From: Diphasiastrum complanatum
Taxonomy: Eukaryota; Streptophyta; Lycopodiopsida; Lycopodiales; Lycopodiaceae
Assembly (NCBI GenBank): GCA_029204225.1
Contig: CM055097.1
Coordinates: forward strand, 62,458,950 to 62,522,949
Reading direction: 5' to 3'
Length of the DNA: 64,000 nucleotides
Shown: piece by piece, positions 1 to 10,169 of the stretch
Position numbering within the stretch: position 1 is the stretch's first letter
Layout of the letters: every line of letters starts with the position of its first letter
The notes under the pieces: generated by a model
Seen by the model: only the letters and a program-made list of their open reading frames with translations
Told to the model about the DNA's origin: nothing
Databases searched by the model: none
Made by a program: the position numbers and the translations under genes

Positions 1-1209
1 TAGCCAAGCTTCTTCAAGGCTTCCACATTTGGCATACATGTCTACAAGTGTGCTCCCCAAAGATACATCCAATGGAAGACCACTTTCTACTAGTTTGGCA
101 TGGATGTGCTTTCCATGATACATTGAGCCTATACTGCCAATCGCTTTTAACAAAACTAAGAATGTGATTCTATCAGGTTTCAAACCCTCCATTCGCATTT
201 TCTCAAAATACTGGAGGGCTTCATGTGCAAAACCATGTCTAGCACATCCTGCAATAATAGCATTCCATGAGACTACATCTCGATGTGGTAAGCTGAGCAA
301 TACTTGAGACGCCTCACTCATGCTCCCGCATCTAGAATACATGTCAACAAGAGTACTTCCAACTAATAAATCAGAATGAAATCCAGCTTTTACGACCTGA
401 GAGTGGATGTGCCTTCCCTCGTCTAGAGCCCTTAGGCTACTGCAAGCCTTGAGTAAGAATAAGAACGTAAGCCTATCAGGGTTTGATTCCTCCTCCTGCA
501 TTTTCTCGAAAAGATGGAGGGCTTCTTGACCAAACCCTTGCTGGACACATCCAGAAATCATGGTGTTCCAACAGAACAAGCTGCGTCGAGGCAGCTTATC
601 AAATACGTGCCGGGCGTCGATTATGCTCCCACATTTCACATACATGTAAACAAGCGAATTCAAGACAAAAATATCAGGCATAACCCCACTGCTGACGATT
701 TGGTCATGAATAACCCTTCCTTGCCTAAGGTCTAAGATGTTTGCACACGCGTTGAGAACAGCAGCATAAGTGTACACACTTGGCTTCACATTTGTCTGCC
801 GCATCTCATGATAAAGCTGAATTGCCATTTTTTCTTGCTTGTTCTTGGCATGTAAGGAAATGATTAAAGTCCAAATACGACAATCTTTCTTGGCAAAGCT
901 ACGAAATACTTGAAGAGCTTCTTTAACTTTTCCGGCCAGGGAGTAGATTTGAATAAGTTCATTACAGATGGAGCGGTTCAACTCCAAGCCATTGCTGACA
1001 ATCAAAGAGCAGATGTGCGTACCTGCTATGATGTCTTTCCTTTTCCTGCATTCCTTCAGCAAATTCTGCAAGATCGCGTTGGATAATGGAATGCCTTGTC
1101 TGTTAATATCCTGAGCGCTTCGAAGAGCCTCTAGCAGCCGTCCCTGCTTGCAGAGCTTGCTCAGGTAGCTCAAAGAATTGACAGAAATTTTCACTCCGCC
1201 ATCCTGCAT
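1..1209 (-). CDS. PLS-class pentatricopeptide repeat protein, C-terminus outside the window
   Basis: The minus strand is open for 403 codons from an ATG at 1209 to the window edge. An in-frame TAG lies upstream at 1336-1338 with no other Met between, which supports this start. The protein is a run of about 35-residue helical repeats. Repeated blocks read LVDMYSRCGSMSEA (from about residue 287) and LVDMYAKCGSLEEA (about 387), alternating with DVVSWNAIIAGCA-type (about 310) and PDRITFLVLLKA-type (about 345) blocks. This L-S-P order is known for plant organelle RNA-editing and processing factors, which bind single-stranded RNA one repeat per base. No cleavable transit peptide is obvious at the N-terminus. 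The E and DYW domains, if any, lie beyond position 1. No stops or frameshifts were found, so it is probably functional, unlike its surroundings. The repeat wording resembles fern and other seedless-plant PPR proteins; the target RNA cannot be told. Confidence 0.93.
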   Translation of the reverse strand, partial: MQDGGVKISVNSLSYLSKLCKQGRLLEALRSAQDINRQGIPLSNAILQNLLKECRKRKDIIAGTHICSLIVSNGLELNRSICNELIQIYSLAGKVKEALQVFRSFAKKDCRIWTLIISLHAKNKQEKMAIQLYHEMRQTNVKPSVYTYAAVLNACANILDLRQGRVIHDQIVSSGVMPDIFVLNSLVYMYVKCGSIIDARHVFDKLPRRSLFCWNTMISGCVQQGFGQEALHLFEKMQEEESNPDRLTFLFLLKACSSLRALDEGRHIHSQVVKAGFHSDLLVGSTLVDMYSRCGSMSEASQVLLSLPHRDVVSWNAIIAGCARHGFAHEALQYFEKMRMEGLKPDRITFLVLLKAIGSIGSMYHGKHIHAKLVESGLPLDVSLGSTLVDMYAKCGSLEEAWL

Positions 1210-1689
1210 ACTGAAAAATAGAAAGCAAAAGCAAAAGCGAGCAGTAAAAGCGTTTGGATCTTCAAGTATCCCTCTATTGAGGGTGTATTTGCAAAGCTTC
1301 TTGCTATTGGCTGAATCGTGCCATTTTGGCCTGCCCTATTTCAGGATTTTTGGCCTTGCAAAGCAATACTATGTGTTCAAGTGGGTTCTAAAAATTAACC
1401 TTAAAGCCCAAGGCCACATTGTGGTGGTGGTGAGAACACTTGAGGTCTGGACCTTGGTGGAGCGTTAAAATAGTGTGCATGCATGAAAAGTCTACTTTTT
1501 AGCCTTGCCTTGCAAACGCCAATACTACGTGGTGTTCAAGTGAGTCGATGAAGTTTTTGCATGTCAACGATGTGCTACAATGCATATTAAGCACTAGGAG
1601 CTAACATGCCACATGCAAGATGGGTAGGCCACATGCTCATTGAGAGCGCATGCAATTGAGAATAGCAACATGGGCAATGGAAAACAAAC
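1210..1689. other. Upstream region of the PPR gene, no gene seen
   Basis: It should hold the PPR gene promoter and 5' leader, read leftwards. I see no convincing TATA box or conserved coding. The short plus-strand open frames here show no domain and are treated as chance. Confidence 0.4.
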
Positions 1690-2406
1690 AAGCAACACCA
1701 TGCAAAATGAAAAAGCAATTTCATTGGCTTCGTGAGAAATCTCAACTTCCATGCTGGAATCTAAAGCATCTTGTTCATCATCCTATGAGGGGTCTTCTAG
1801 TAGATCTTCTTGTGGAAGACTTAGAATAGTATCATCCAGATTAGATATCGCAATGTCTACACTTGAATCAGTTTCATGTCGCAATACTACACTGGAATCA
1901 GCTTTTCTGCTCCAGCACCAATTCTCATATCAACTTTTTGAGAAATTTCAATGGCTAGGGGTGTTTTGTAATATCCTGTCCATCTGGCAAGGGAGCATCA
2001 TTCTAGCATACGGTTGGATTAACATCATCCAAAGAGAACAATTGCTCCTCAAGAGAATCAAATTCCAGTTCTTGTTGTTCTGCAGCTTTTGATATTGCTG
2101 TTGAATCAACTATTTGAGAAATCTCGTCTTCCGGATTGGAAGTACGAATATCTTGGTCATGTGAGGGTGCCTTTTCTAGCTGATCTTTGTGTGAGTTGGT
2201 TGGTTGATTGGTTTCCTCATAAAGCGGCTGTGCAATATTGAAATCAACTTCAGTTTCATCAATTCTACAATCACAGTTCTATCAATTTTTTCAATAAATT
2301 TGCTATTGGAACTTGTAAAATCATGTTCATTCAACAATGCTTTTTCCAACGCACCTTTCGGCCCGGAAGCTGAAATTCTTAATTTCACACTAATTTATGC
2401 CTCAAC
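1690..2406 (-). pseudogene. Decayed acidic, Ser-rich protein-coding remnant of unknown family, cut by an LTR
   Basis: Read on the minus strand, this stretch keeps a protein-like composition in one frame at a time. It begins KLRISASGPKGALEKALL (about 2384 to 2330). After a frameshift near 2281 it reads DETEVDFNIAQPLYEE, then SNPEDEISQIVDS and LEEQLFSLDDV (about 2270 to 2005). A TAG follows near 1992, then another frame shift, then SVDIAISNLDDTILSLPQ and SSMEVEISHEANEIA (about 1880 to 1720). Asp, Glu and Ser are strongly over-represented, and motifs like EISQ and EISH recur. The right end coincides exactly with the start of the family 2 LTR at 2407, so the insertion appears to have truncated it. 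I do not recognise the family. It could be a host gene fragment or a captured gene; lesions argue against function. Introns cannot be excluded. Confidence 0.5.
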
Positions 2407-3243
2407 TGTAGAACACCTGATCAAACAAATCTCGATTCCACTAACCAAGTGCACAGTTTACTTGACAAAGGATGAGAAATGAACTCGATCTCGAAACATT
2501 TCTATTTGTGATCAAACTCGAAAGATTCGCAAAAGATTTGCGAAACAGTTTCTTGTTGAAGCTCGAAAGATTCGCGAACAATATCTTGTCGTGAAATATT
2601 TTGTTTCTTGTTCAAACCTCACCTGTCACGAAATTGTCGCCTGTCGTGAACGATTCACGAAATATTCTTGATTCTTCTTCAAGCTCAAAACTGTCAACGG
2701 TCGCGAACAATTCGCGAAACACGAAGATGTCGTGAAGAGACAAAGTGTTGCGAACAATTCACGAAACACGAAGCTCAGACGAAGTGATAAACTGTCGCAA
2801 ACAATTCGGGAACAAAAATTATTTGAGCCTGAAAACAGAGCGTTTATTTGAAAATCAACTGTCATAACGGTTAGATCTACTGCTACAGAGAATTAAAAGG
2901 CCAAAAGACTTGTCCTGTAACAATATAAATACATGTGCACTACTCGTTGTAAAAAGAGACTCTGAGCTCACTCAATCAGAGACACAACAACGAGATAAGA
3001 CAGCAAGAGATGTATACTGATGATTCAGATTCAGAATTATAAAATTCGTTTTTTATCAAAGTTTTCTCAATATATGATTGTCTTAAATTGTCTAAAGTTG
3101 TCTCTTAATTTCACATGCTAATTCAATCAAAGTAAATATTGGTCTATGTACTAACAAACCTGGTTGAAGACACTGATATTAGTTTGATTAATTTAAACTT
3201 TCATCGTGTTCTCTGAGGAAGAATTATTACAATTTTTCCTACA
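2407..3243 (+). repeat. Family 2 5' LTR (837 bp)
   Basis: It starts TGTAGAACA and ends TTCCTACA, giving inverted TGTAG/CTACA termini. A second, minus-strand copy is split between 14244-14723 and 21503-22045 and defines both ends. The first half is packed with imperfect TTCGCGAA palindromes. An AATATAAATACATG TATA-like box sits near 2922. Confidence 0.85.
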
Positions 3244-3315
3244 GTGGCATCAGAACGTATTAGAGCTGATGCAGTGGTATCAGAGCATATCAGAGTCAAC
3301 ACAGTGGTATCCTTG
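3244..3315 (+). other. Primer binding site region, three imperfect copies
   Basis: Right after the LTR come CAGTGGCATCAGAAC (from 3242), CAGTGGTATCAGAGC (from 3272) and CAGTGGTATCC (from about 3301), about 30 bases apart. TGGTATCAGAGC is the usual copia site complementary to initiator tRNA-Met. Here the copy next to the LTR is the degenerate one and the perfect match is the second. Confidence 0.7.
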
Positions 3316-3383
3316 CACCCCTCTCAACATTCTTCATACATCCATTAGTAGCCGCATCTGGAATCTATTCAAAAGAATAGAAG

Positions 3384-3962
3384 ATGTCGTCAATCAGCAA
3401 TATTCAGTCTAAGATCACTACAATCTTGGATCCAGAAGGTTCAAACTATTTGATCTGAAAATTAAAGACTTCACTCATATTGAAGGGCGAAGGTCTTTGG
3501 CAATGGGTAGAACCAATAGAAGAGAAGCCACCTATTCCTGGCAAAGAACTTCAATAATGGAGGGAGAAATGACAAAGCTATAGCAATTATTGCGTCTTCA
3601 ATGCATGACAATATAATGCTAGATCTTACATCAATTTCGAACGCAAAAGATTTATGGGAAGAATCGCAAACCAAGAATGAGACTCGATCTCGTAATGAAA
3701 TCATGTTATTGGAAGACCAATGAACTTACCTACAATGGGACGGCAAAGACCTGACACGAATCAGGGTGACAAGAAACTGGAGGAAGTTCTCTATGTCCCT
3801 ACTCTTGATAAAGATCTTCTATCCATAGCAAAGATAGTCGATATAGGAATGTCAGTAACCTTCACAAAGAACTCTTGTAAATTGTTCGATGAAGATTTTG
3901 ATAACCTAGTTGCTAAAGGCAACAGAAAAGGAAATTTGTATCACTTGAATATTCGAACTTGA
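3384..3962 (+). pseudogene. Family 2 gag N-terminus fused by deletion to the protease region
   Basis: The start MSSISNIQSKITTIL resembles the gag start of family 1 (ATG at 10054 minus) and of the minus-strand family 2 fragment (ATG at 14162). A Trp position has become TGA near 3456 and a frameshift follows. After about 110 codons, sequence around EDQ*TYLQWDGK jumps to the C-terminal protease/pre-integrase segment KKLEEVLYVPTLDKDLLSIA. The rest of gag with its zinc knuckle and the DSGA protease motif have been deleted. The open part at 3720-3962 ends NLYHLNIRT before the pre-integrase zinc finger. Non-functional. Confidence 0.75.
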
Positions 3963-5098
3963 GTTGAACAAGCTAATCAAACTCAAGAATCGACAAAATA
4001 TTTTGTGGCACAAGAGGCTATGTCACATGAACATGGAAGCCTTGTACCAAGCCAACAAGAGTCAAAGAATTGAAGGAGTCGAAATCAAAAGTTGAGAAAT
4101 TCGAACTACCTGCGAATCTTGTCTTAAAGGCAAAATGACTAGAACATCTTTCAGTAAAGATGTTTGTAAAGCAACCACGGCACTTGAAATTGTGCATTCA
4201 AATATTTGTGGACCATTCGGAGTATTGTCATTAGGTGATGCAAAATACTTCATAATGTTTATTGATGACTTCAGCAAGTTCGTTGTGGTATACTTTATTC
4301 GTACAAAATTTGAATCTTTCAAGAAATTTGTTGAGTATACGAACTGGGATGAGAAGTAGACAGGCAATAAGTTGAAGCAGATTCACACAGATCGTGGAGG
4401 TGAGTACATTTCCAATGAATTCAAAGCTTACTGTACTAATCGAGGTATTATGCATACAAAGACTGCATCATACACACCTCCGCACAATGAAATAGCTGAA
4501 CGAAGAAATCGTACACTTATGGAAGCTACTAGGTGTATGACGGCTCATGCGAAAGCACCAAAACAGTTGTGGGCGGAAGCAGTGCCTACATCGAATTATC
4601 TTGAAAATCGTATTCTGAAATCTCAAATACTAGATAAAACTCCTCATGAGATATGGTGGAAGTCGAAGCCAAATCTAGCACATGTTCGGACATTCGGATG
4701 CGCAGTTTACATGCACATGCTGGACAAATTGAGAAAGAAACTCGATGAAAAGATAGAACAAGGTTTTCTGGTAGGATTGAGTTACATTCGTCATATTATC
4801 GAGTCTATATACCTGAAATTGACAAAATAAAAATTGTTCGAGATGTCAAATTCGATGAGTCAAAGTACATAGCAGACAGTGACTTAGTCGGCTATGAAAT
4901 TCTCAAGAATTATTACGAGATACCAACAATAGAAGTGAAACAAGCAGATGATGAACGCGAATTACTAGATTCAGAGGGAGTTCAAGATCGAGTATTTGAC
5001 AGACTCGAATCACCAGCTAGAATTTCAGCAAAAAAGATCAAATCCGAAAATGCAGAATTGAATTCGAAACCACTTGTGAGAAGATCTGATAGACAACG
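3963..5098 (+). pseudogene. Family 2 integrase and linker
   Basis: Pre-integrase zinc-finger sequence (LWHKRLCHMN-like, then TCESCLKGKMTR with C-x2-C) lies at about 3999-4140 with one stop. The rve catalytic core follows: HSNICGPFG (the first catalytic Asp is replaced by Asn), FIDDFSKF, a stop at 4357-4359, HTDRGGEYIS with the second Asp, and AERRNRTLMEATR. The conserved C-terminal block VRTFGCAVYMHMLDK is at about 4690. Past a frameshift near 4780, FDESKYIADSDL and a charged linker continue to 5098, where the family 1 element is inserted. Loss of the first Asp and the stops make it dead. Confidence 0.85.
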
Positions 5099-6215
5099 TG
5101 ATGGAAAAATCTAAATGTACAAATTGTGCAAATTCAAAATTCCAATAAAATTCTGGTAACGAACTAATAGAAATCTCTCTAACAATTCGCGAAGCTGTTC
5201 TAATCACGAATAATTTCTGCTTGAGAAGAATTTGCGATCCAGTCAAGCTTTGCAACGAAACGAAGTGAAGCGAAACTAGACAAAAGAGAAGAATTCACGA
5301 AAAGATCAATCAGGCTCTGTATCGGGACGAAATGAAACGAAACAAAACTATATGAAACAAAGCGAAACAAAACAAAACTTAAGTGAGCTCTAAAATTGAT
5401 TTGCCTTATAGCCAAGTGATCACGAAGCGAAACATTTGCGATTAAAATCAGTTAGTGTAGAATTCAGATATGATTGCTGGTCACTGTCGGCTAGATCATT
5501 CCTACAATCCTCCAGAATGTAGACAGACACTATTGATGTACGTTATAAATTATTATAGCATTCAACAAAATCAAACCAATGTGCGAAATTGAAAAACAAG
5601 TGAATCAGATACACGAATAGTAGCAGACAAATATTCATTCGAGATCATACAATCATTCAGAATAATATGCGCATAACAGCTACAATATTATCTAGTGATC
5701 TTCTTATTTCAAGCACTGTGCGACAGCTCCACACAGTGCATTGGCGTGAGAGAAAATACAGTTCTCTCACGAATAATGTCTCGCTTACTAGCAGACTTTT
5801 GGATCTGCTAATCCTCTTAAAAAATTGTCTCACTCACAGGCGGACGTGTATTCTGTATATTTTCATCTTAAAGTATTATGCATCAAGCAGAAAGTATATA
5901 GTTCACAAACTTTTTCGTGTCGCGTCGTGTAACTTCCAGATCAGAAAGATTAAACATCTACAACTAATCACGAATTACACGAGTGGCAGATTAGCCACGA
6001 TCTAGAGTACTTTTGCTGATAAATACTTGTACCCCTTGGTAGTTGGCTGATCTTCTTGGTCGTTCATGGAGCAAGAATGATTTTGTGTCATAAAACAATT
6101 TTGTGTCATGTGTCGTGAAATTGTTCGAGAACAATTTTGTTTCTTGTGTCTTTTCTGTCAAAATCAGAGTGGAGAGCTAGCAAGGCTTTGGCAATAGAAA
6201 CTTTTGGTTTCTTCA
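5099..6215 (-). repeat. Family 1 3' LTR (1,117 bp)
   Basis: On the minus strand it starts TGAAGAAACC and ends TTTTTCCATCA. It is homologous to 10170-11321 throughout, apart from small indels. It contains purine-rich iterations of GAAACGAAA-like units near 5256-5380. Confidence 0.88.
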
Positions 6216-7900
6216 ACTCCCTCTCAAAGCATGATAGCTTGACAACTCCAAGATTGCTCCTTTGTTTCTCGAATAGACCTTTGACTAAGGCCTTTGTGAA
6301 AATGTCAGCTATCATCTCCTTCGTTCCAATGAAGATAGCCTGCAACATCTTCTTCACGATCAGATCCCTTATCAAGTGGTACTTGATTGCAATGTGTTTC
6401 GTCCTTGAGTGAAACACGGGGTTTTTTGTCAGATGTATCGCAAATGTGTTGTCCATTTGCAAAACCAGAGGTTCATTTCTCATTTTGCCTAGTTCGTCAA
6501 AGAACTTTTTGGGCCAAATTATTTCATTTGCCATCTTTGCTGCTGCTACATACTCTGTTTCACAAGATGACTGAGTCACAATGGTCTGCTTCTTGCTGAC
6601 CCAGAGAATTGCTGCACCTGATGCGATGGTGCATTCTCATGAGACACTTTTGCGGTCGTCCTTGAGGGATGCCCATCTAGCATCACTGTAGGAAAGCATC
6701 TGGAACCCTACATCATGAAAATAACACAAACCAAAATCTTTTGTTAATTGAAGATATTGCAAAATTCATTTTGCAATCTTCCAATGAGTCGAGCCTGGAT
6801 TTGTACAAATTGGCTCATCCTGAACACTGCATAAGCAATGTCAAGACGTGTGTTATCTGCAAGGTACATTAACGATCTGATCAGCTTCATATATGGTGTA
6901 AGTTGCATCAATTCTCTTTCTTCTTCAGTCCTCGAACAATTTTCGTTCGTTAGTATTGTTCCTGCGAGCATTGGAGTATTCGCTCCTTTTCAATTCAGCA
7001 TCCCAAAATCTTCTAGGATTTTCTGGGTATATCTGGACTGATGAAGGTACAATTTACCTCCCTCATAGTCCTTGTCAATCTGTAAGCCAAGGTAACATCT
7101 GGCTTCTCCCAGATCTGCAATCTCGAAATGTTTCGAGATATCATTCTTCACTTCAGCACCACGCTTCTCACTCTTGTAGAGTATCAGAGTGTTGTCCACA
7201 TACACAGCTACAATGATGATCTTCCCCATCTGTAATTCTTACATAGACATTGAATCAGCCATTAGTGCCTTGAATCCTAAGGATTTCAAGGCTTGATCTT
7301 TCTTCTTGTACCATTGTAGCATTGATTGCTTCAAACCATAAATACTCCTATGCATTCTGCATGCATAAGTAGGAAGTGAATTCAAGACATAACCTGGGGG
7401 TTGATCCATGCAGACTTCTTCGTCTAGCTCACCATGCAAGAAGGCTATCTTTTCGTCCACAATGTGAATCCTGAGATCGTAAAAGGCTGCATATGCAAAT
7501 CTAAATGTAGGGACGAATGTTTCTTGATAGGAGAAAAGGTCTCAGAATAGTCAATATCATATCTCTAAGAGAATCCCTTCGCTACAAGTCTTGCCTTATA
7601 CTTTGAGACATCTCCATTTGATCCATACTTTAGCTTGTATACCCATTTGCATTTTACAGCCTTTCGCTTATTTGGTAATGGCTGCAACGTCCATATCTGG
7701 TTCTTCCTCATGGATTCCATCTCCTCATTTATGGCTTGGATCCATTTGTCCTTCCCTGGACATTCAATTGCTTCCTCGAATGTCTGTGGTTCACCTCTAA
7801 ATCCCCAAAACTCTTCTGATGTAGAAGCTGAGCTGCCTGGCACATATCTTGTTGGCATTTTTTGTTGTCTTGTCGACCTTCTAGGAAATCCTCTTGGAAC
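6106..7900 (-). pseudogene. Family 1 reverse transcriptase and RNase H
   Basis: In order on the minus strand: PQTFEEAIECPGKDKWI and KCKWVYKLKYG (7858-7565), then DEKIAFLHGELDEEV and YGLKQSMLQWY (7460-7239), then the catalytic block AVYVDNTLIL (7229-6990). YVDN stands where copia enzymes have YVDD. MLAGTILTNENCSRTEEER and YLADNTRLDIAYAV follow (6971-6744), and RNase H with SSCETEYVAAAKMANE, QMDNTFAIHL and HIAIKYH (6579-6106). Frameshifts separate the blocks. The last frame runs about 37 codons into the 3' LTR before stopping at 6106. Confidence 0.87.
6216..6227 (-). other. Family 1 polypurine tract
   Basis: Read on the minus strand, TTGAGAGGGAGT directly precedes the 3' LTR start TGAAG. This purine run is the expected plus-strand primer of an LTR retrotransposon. 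Confidence 0.75.
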
Positions 7901-7939
7901 TACAATGCCTTTGCCTTTGTCTACTCTGCTAGGTCCGAA

Positions 7940-8640
7940 ACCATTTCAGTTTACAGGTATTGTAGTAGTAGGCTGCCTCTCGAAACTTTCTTCATCTGAT
8001 TCGTCACTCGAATGCAAAGCGACTCGGACATCTTCGTCTGAGTGTTCGTCCTCTACTCCCTTTGTCACTGTTGACAGATGATAGTACTGTCTTTCAAAAA
8101 CTTCATAACTGACAATCATCGTTGGCCATCGTTCTGCTCTCATCAAATTTGACATCTCTGACTGTCTTCACTGTATTTGTCTCTGGCATTATCAAGAACA
8201 TGTGCATAAGCTGCACAGTCAAAGATACGGATGTGAGTCAAATTGGGTTTTCTACCCCACCATAATTTGTGTGGTGTCGTGTGAGGAATTCCAGACCTTC
8301 CTATCATGTTCTGAATATAAGCAGCTATAGCTACTGCTTCAGCCCACATCCCTCTTGGAGCTTTTGAGTAGGCCATCATGCATCTGGCAGCTTCCATTAG
8401 AGTTATGTTCTTTCTTTCTGCAACACCGTTGTGCTGCGGTGTGTACGATGTAGTCCTTCTATGAATGATACCATGATCATTGCAAAAGTCAGAGAATCGA
8501 TAGTGTGTGACATCTTACCCTTCAGACATGCATCACAAGTCGTCAAACTGGTTGCATTCGAGATGCTCACCCCTGTGATTTCTCCATGATGGCTTGCTTC
8601 GTATAGTGCCATTGAATTCATATGGCATAGTCTCATGTGC
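7940..8640 (-). pseudogene. Family 1 integrase with deleted catalytic core
   Basis: The pre-integrase part RLCHMNSMALYEASHHGEI and CDACLKGKMSHT (8636 to about 8515) is followed directly by sequence that in another frame corresponds to the block just before the catalytic Glu. About 110 codons holding the two catalytic Asp residues are missing. MEAARCMMAYSKAPRGMWAE (8397 on) and IRIFDCAAYAHVLD then follow. The 3' part continues with a frameshift to about 7946 (DEDVRVALHSSDESDEE), the acidic linker before reverse transcriptase. Confidence 0.8.
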
Positions 8641-9224
8641 CATAGAGTGTCTGCAAATCATCATGAGTCTGATGCACTTGATCTGTAAGCAGTTGCACCT
8701 TCAAGTGATACAGAGTGTCTTTTCTTCTAGCTTGAGTGATCAGAGTACTGGTACTTGCATCAACAATGTTGCATGCTTTGTCTGAGAACGTCACACGCAT
8801 GCCTACATCAGCTATTCTTGCCACCGATAGCCACGAACAGAACATCTTCGAGTCGTCTGTCTCTGCCATTCGTGTTGAGCCACAGTGAACCAATACCGTT
8901 CACTTGATGTTTTGATCCATCTCCAAGAATGATAAATCTTGATGGATCTGCACTTCGAAAATCAGACATGATCCGTCTTGATATAACAAAGTGTGAGGTA
9001 GCTCCCGATCTAGGATTACCTCCTGTGTGTGTCAGGTGTTGACACTGCACACATGTTTGCACAGATGTAGGCAGTCGAATTACCATGATTCGATCTTTCT
9101 TCACCCATTTTTGAGCTCTCTGGCTCCTCGACATAGGACGAACTATTATTGTTCTCCTGTCTACTTTGTGCTTATTTTGGTCAGGCGGTGTCTTGCATGA
9201 CCTTTCTTGTGGCAGTGGATACAC
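8633..9224 (-). pseudogene. Family 1 protease region
   Basis: The minus strand reads RSGATSHFVISRRIMSDF (about 9015 to 8960), then RFIILGDGSKHQVNGIGS and DVLFVA. Copia proteases have DSGA here; one lost base near the Asp codon gives RSGA, so the catalytic Asp is missing. A frameshift near 8825 leads to ADVGMRVTFSDKACNIVDA and YHLKVQLLTDQVHQTHDD, the usual stretch between protease and integrase. A close relative of this region occurs in plus orientation at 46635-47100. Confidence 0.8.
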
Positions 9225-10054
9225 TCAATTTTCGGATTGAGCCAACACGAACCAACAGTATGCCCTTCGGTTTTGCATCTCACGCAGGTCTTCTTGTCTC
9301 CACTCTGTTGTTTCGACCTTCCTTTGTTCTTCCATTTGCCTTTGCTGGTTTTTTTTGTTTGCTGATCATGATCCTGCTTTTGATCTGACTCCCTCTTAGT
9401 CTTGAATTGTTTCTTTGTCTTCTCCTTGTTGCTATAGAGAGCTTGGCCAGAAGCATCCTTGTGATCAAGGTGCTCTTGAGCCTCGACTTCTTCTTGAATC
9501 TGAACAATTGCCTTTTTGAGTGTCATTGTAAGATCCTTTGCTAGCAATGTTCTGGTTGTTTGGAAGGATCTTGGTAAGGCTCTCAACATTTAAGTGAGCT
9601 ACTTCTCTGTTGACACAGTATTTTTTGCTCCAGAATTGTGTAGTGAAAGGAATAGATCCTTCATCTTCCTAACAAAAGAAATGAAGTCTTTGCCATCCCA
9701 CTGCAGGTTTGTCAGCTGATCTTCAAGCATCATTATCTTACTGCGTGATTTTGTCTGAAATCTTGTGAGTAGTGTATCCCACATCTCTTTTGCTTTAGAG
9801 AGTGTAGTCAGGTCAAGAGTCAGGCTATCCTCGATGGATGATGATAACAAGACAACTACCTTGTCATTCTTCTCCCTCCATTCACGTAGCTCCTTGCCTG
9901 TTGTTGTAGGCATCTCCACAATGCCATCTACCCAGGGGAATAATCCTTCTCCCTTTAGTATCAGCGAGGCCTTTACCTTCCATGCTAAGAAGTTAGATCC
10001 TGATGAAATCAGAACTGTATAGATCTTGGACTGTATGCTACTTAATGAAGCCAT
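9161..10054 (-). pseudogene. Family 1 gag with zinc knuckles
   Basis: The first frame (10054-9599, 151 codons) begins MASLSSIQSKIYTVLISSGS and contains WKVKASLILKGEGLFPWVDG and LEDQLTNLQWDGKDFI, the usual copia capsid layout. A frameshift near 9595 moves it to the frame 9589-9161. That frame carries a Lys-rich segment and one intact zinc knuckle CVRCKTEGHTVGSC (C-x2-C-x4-H-x4-C). A second knuckle, CIHCHKKGHARHRL, has lost its last Cys. It would form the virus-like particle and bind element RNA. It is the best preserved gag in this part of the window. Confidence 0.87.
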
Positions 10055-10151
10055 TGCTCCTGAATTTGTGTTCTCACTTGTTAATGGTTCTTTGTTTGAA
10101 TGCTTAGCCTCCTGGATCTGATAGTTTTTCGGCTATCTCAGACTATGACAA

Positions 10152-10168
10152 GGTGGGCTCTAATACCA
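10152..10168 (-). other. Family 1 primer binding site
   Basis: The minus strand reads TGGTATTAGAGCCCACC, one base inside the 5' LTR end at 10170. It matches the initiator tRNA-Met-type copia site with one change (TGGTATCAGAGC expected). Confidence 0.8.
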
Positions 10169-10169
10169 C

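Noticed and set aside
5094-5098. CAACG/GAATG as target duplication of the family 1 element
   Set aside because: Only three of five bases agree, so it was not counted as a true duplication; element limits rest on LTR homology, primer site and polypurine tract.
7591-8081. Plus-strand frames of up to 148 codons opposite the family 1 reverse transcriptase
   Set aside because: Antisense shadows of pol with no domain of their own.
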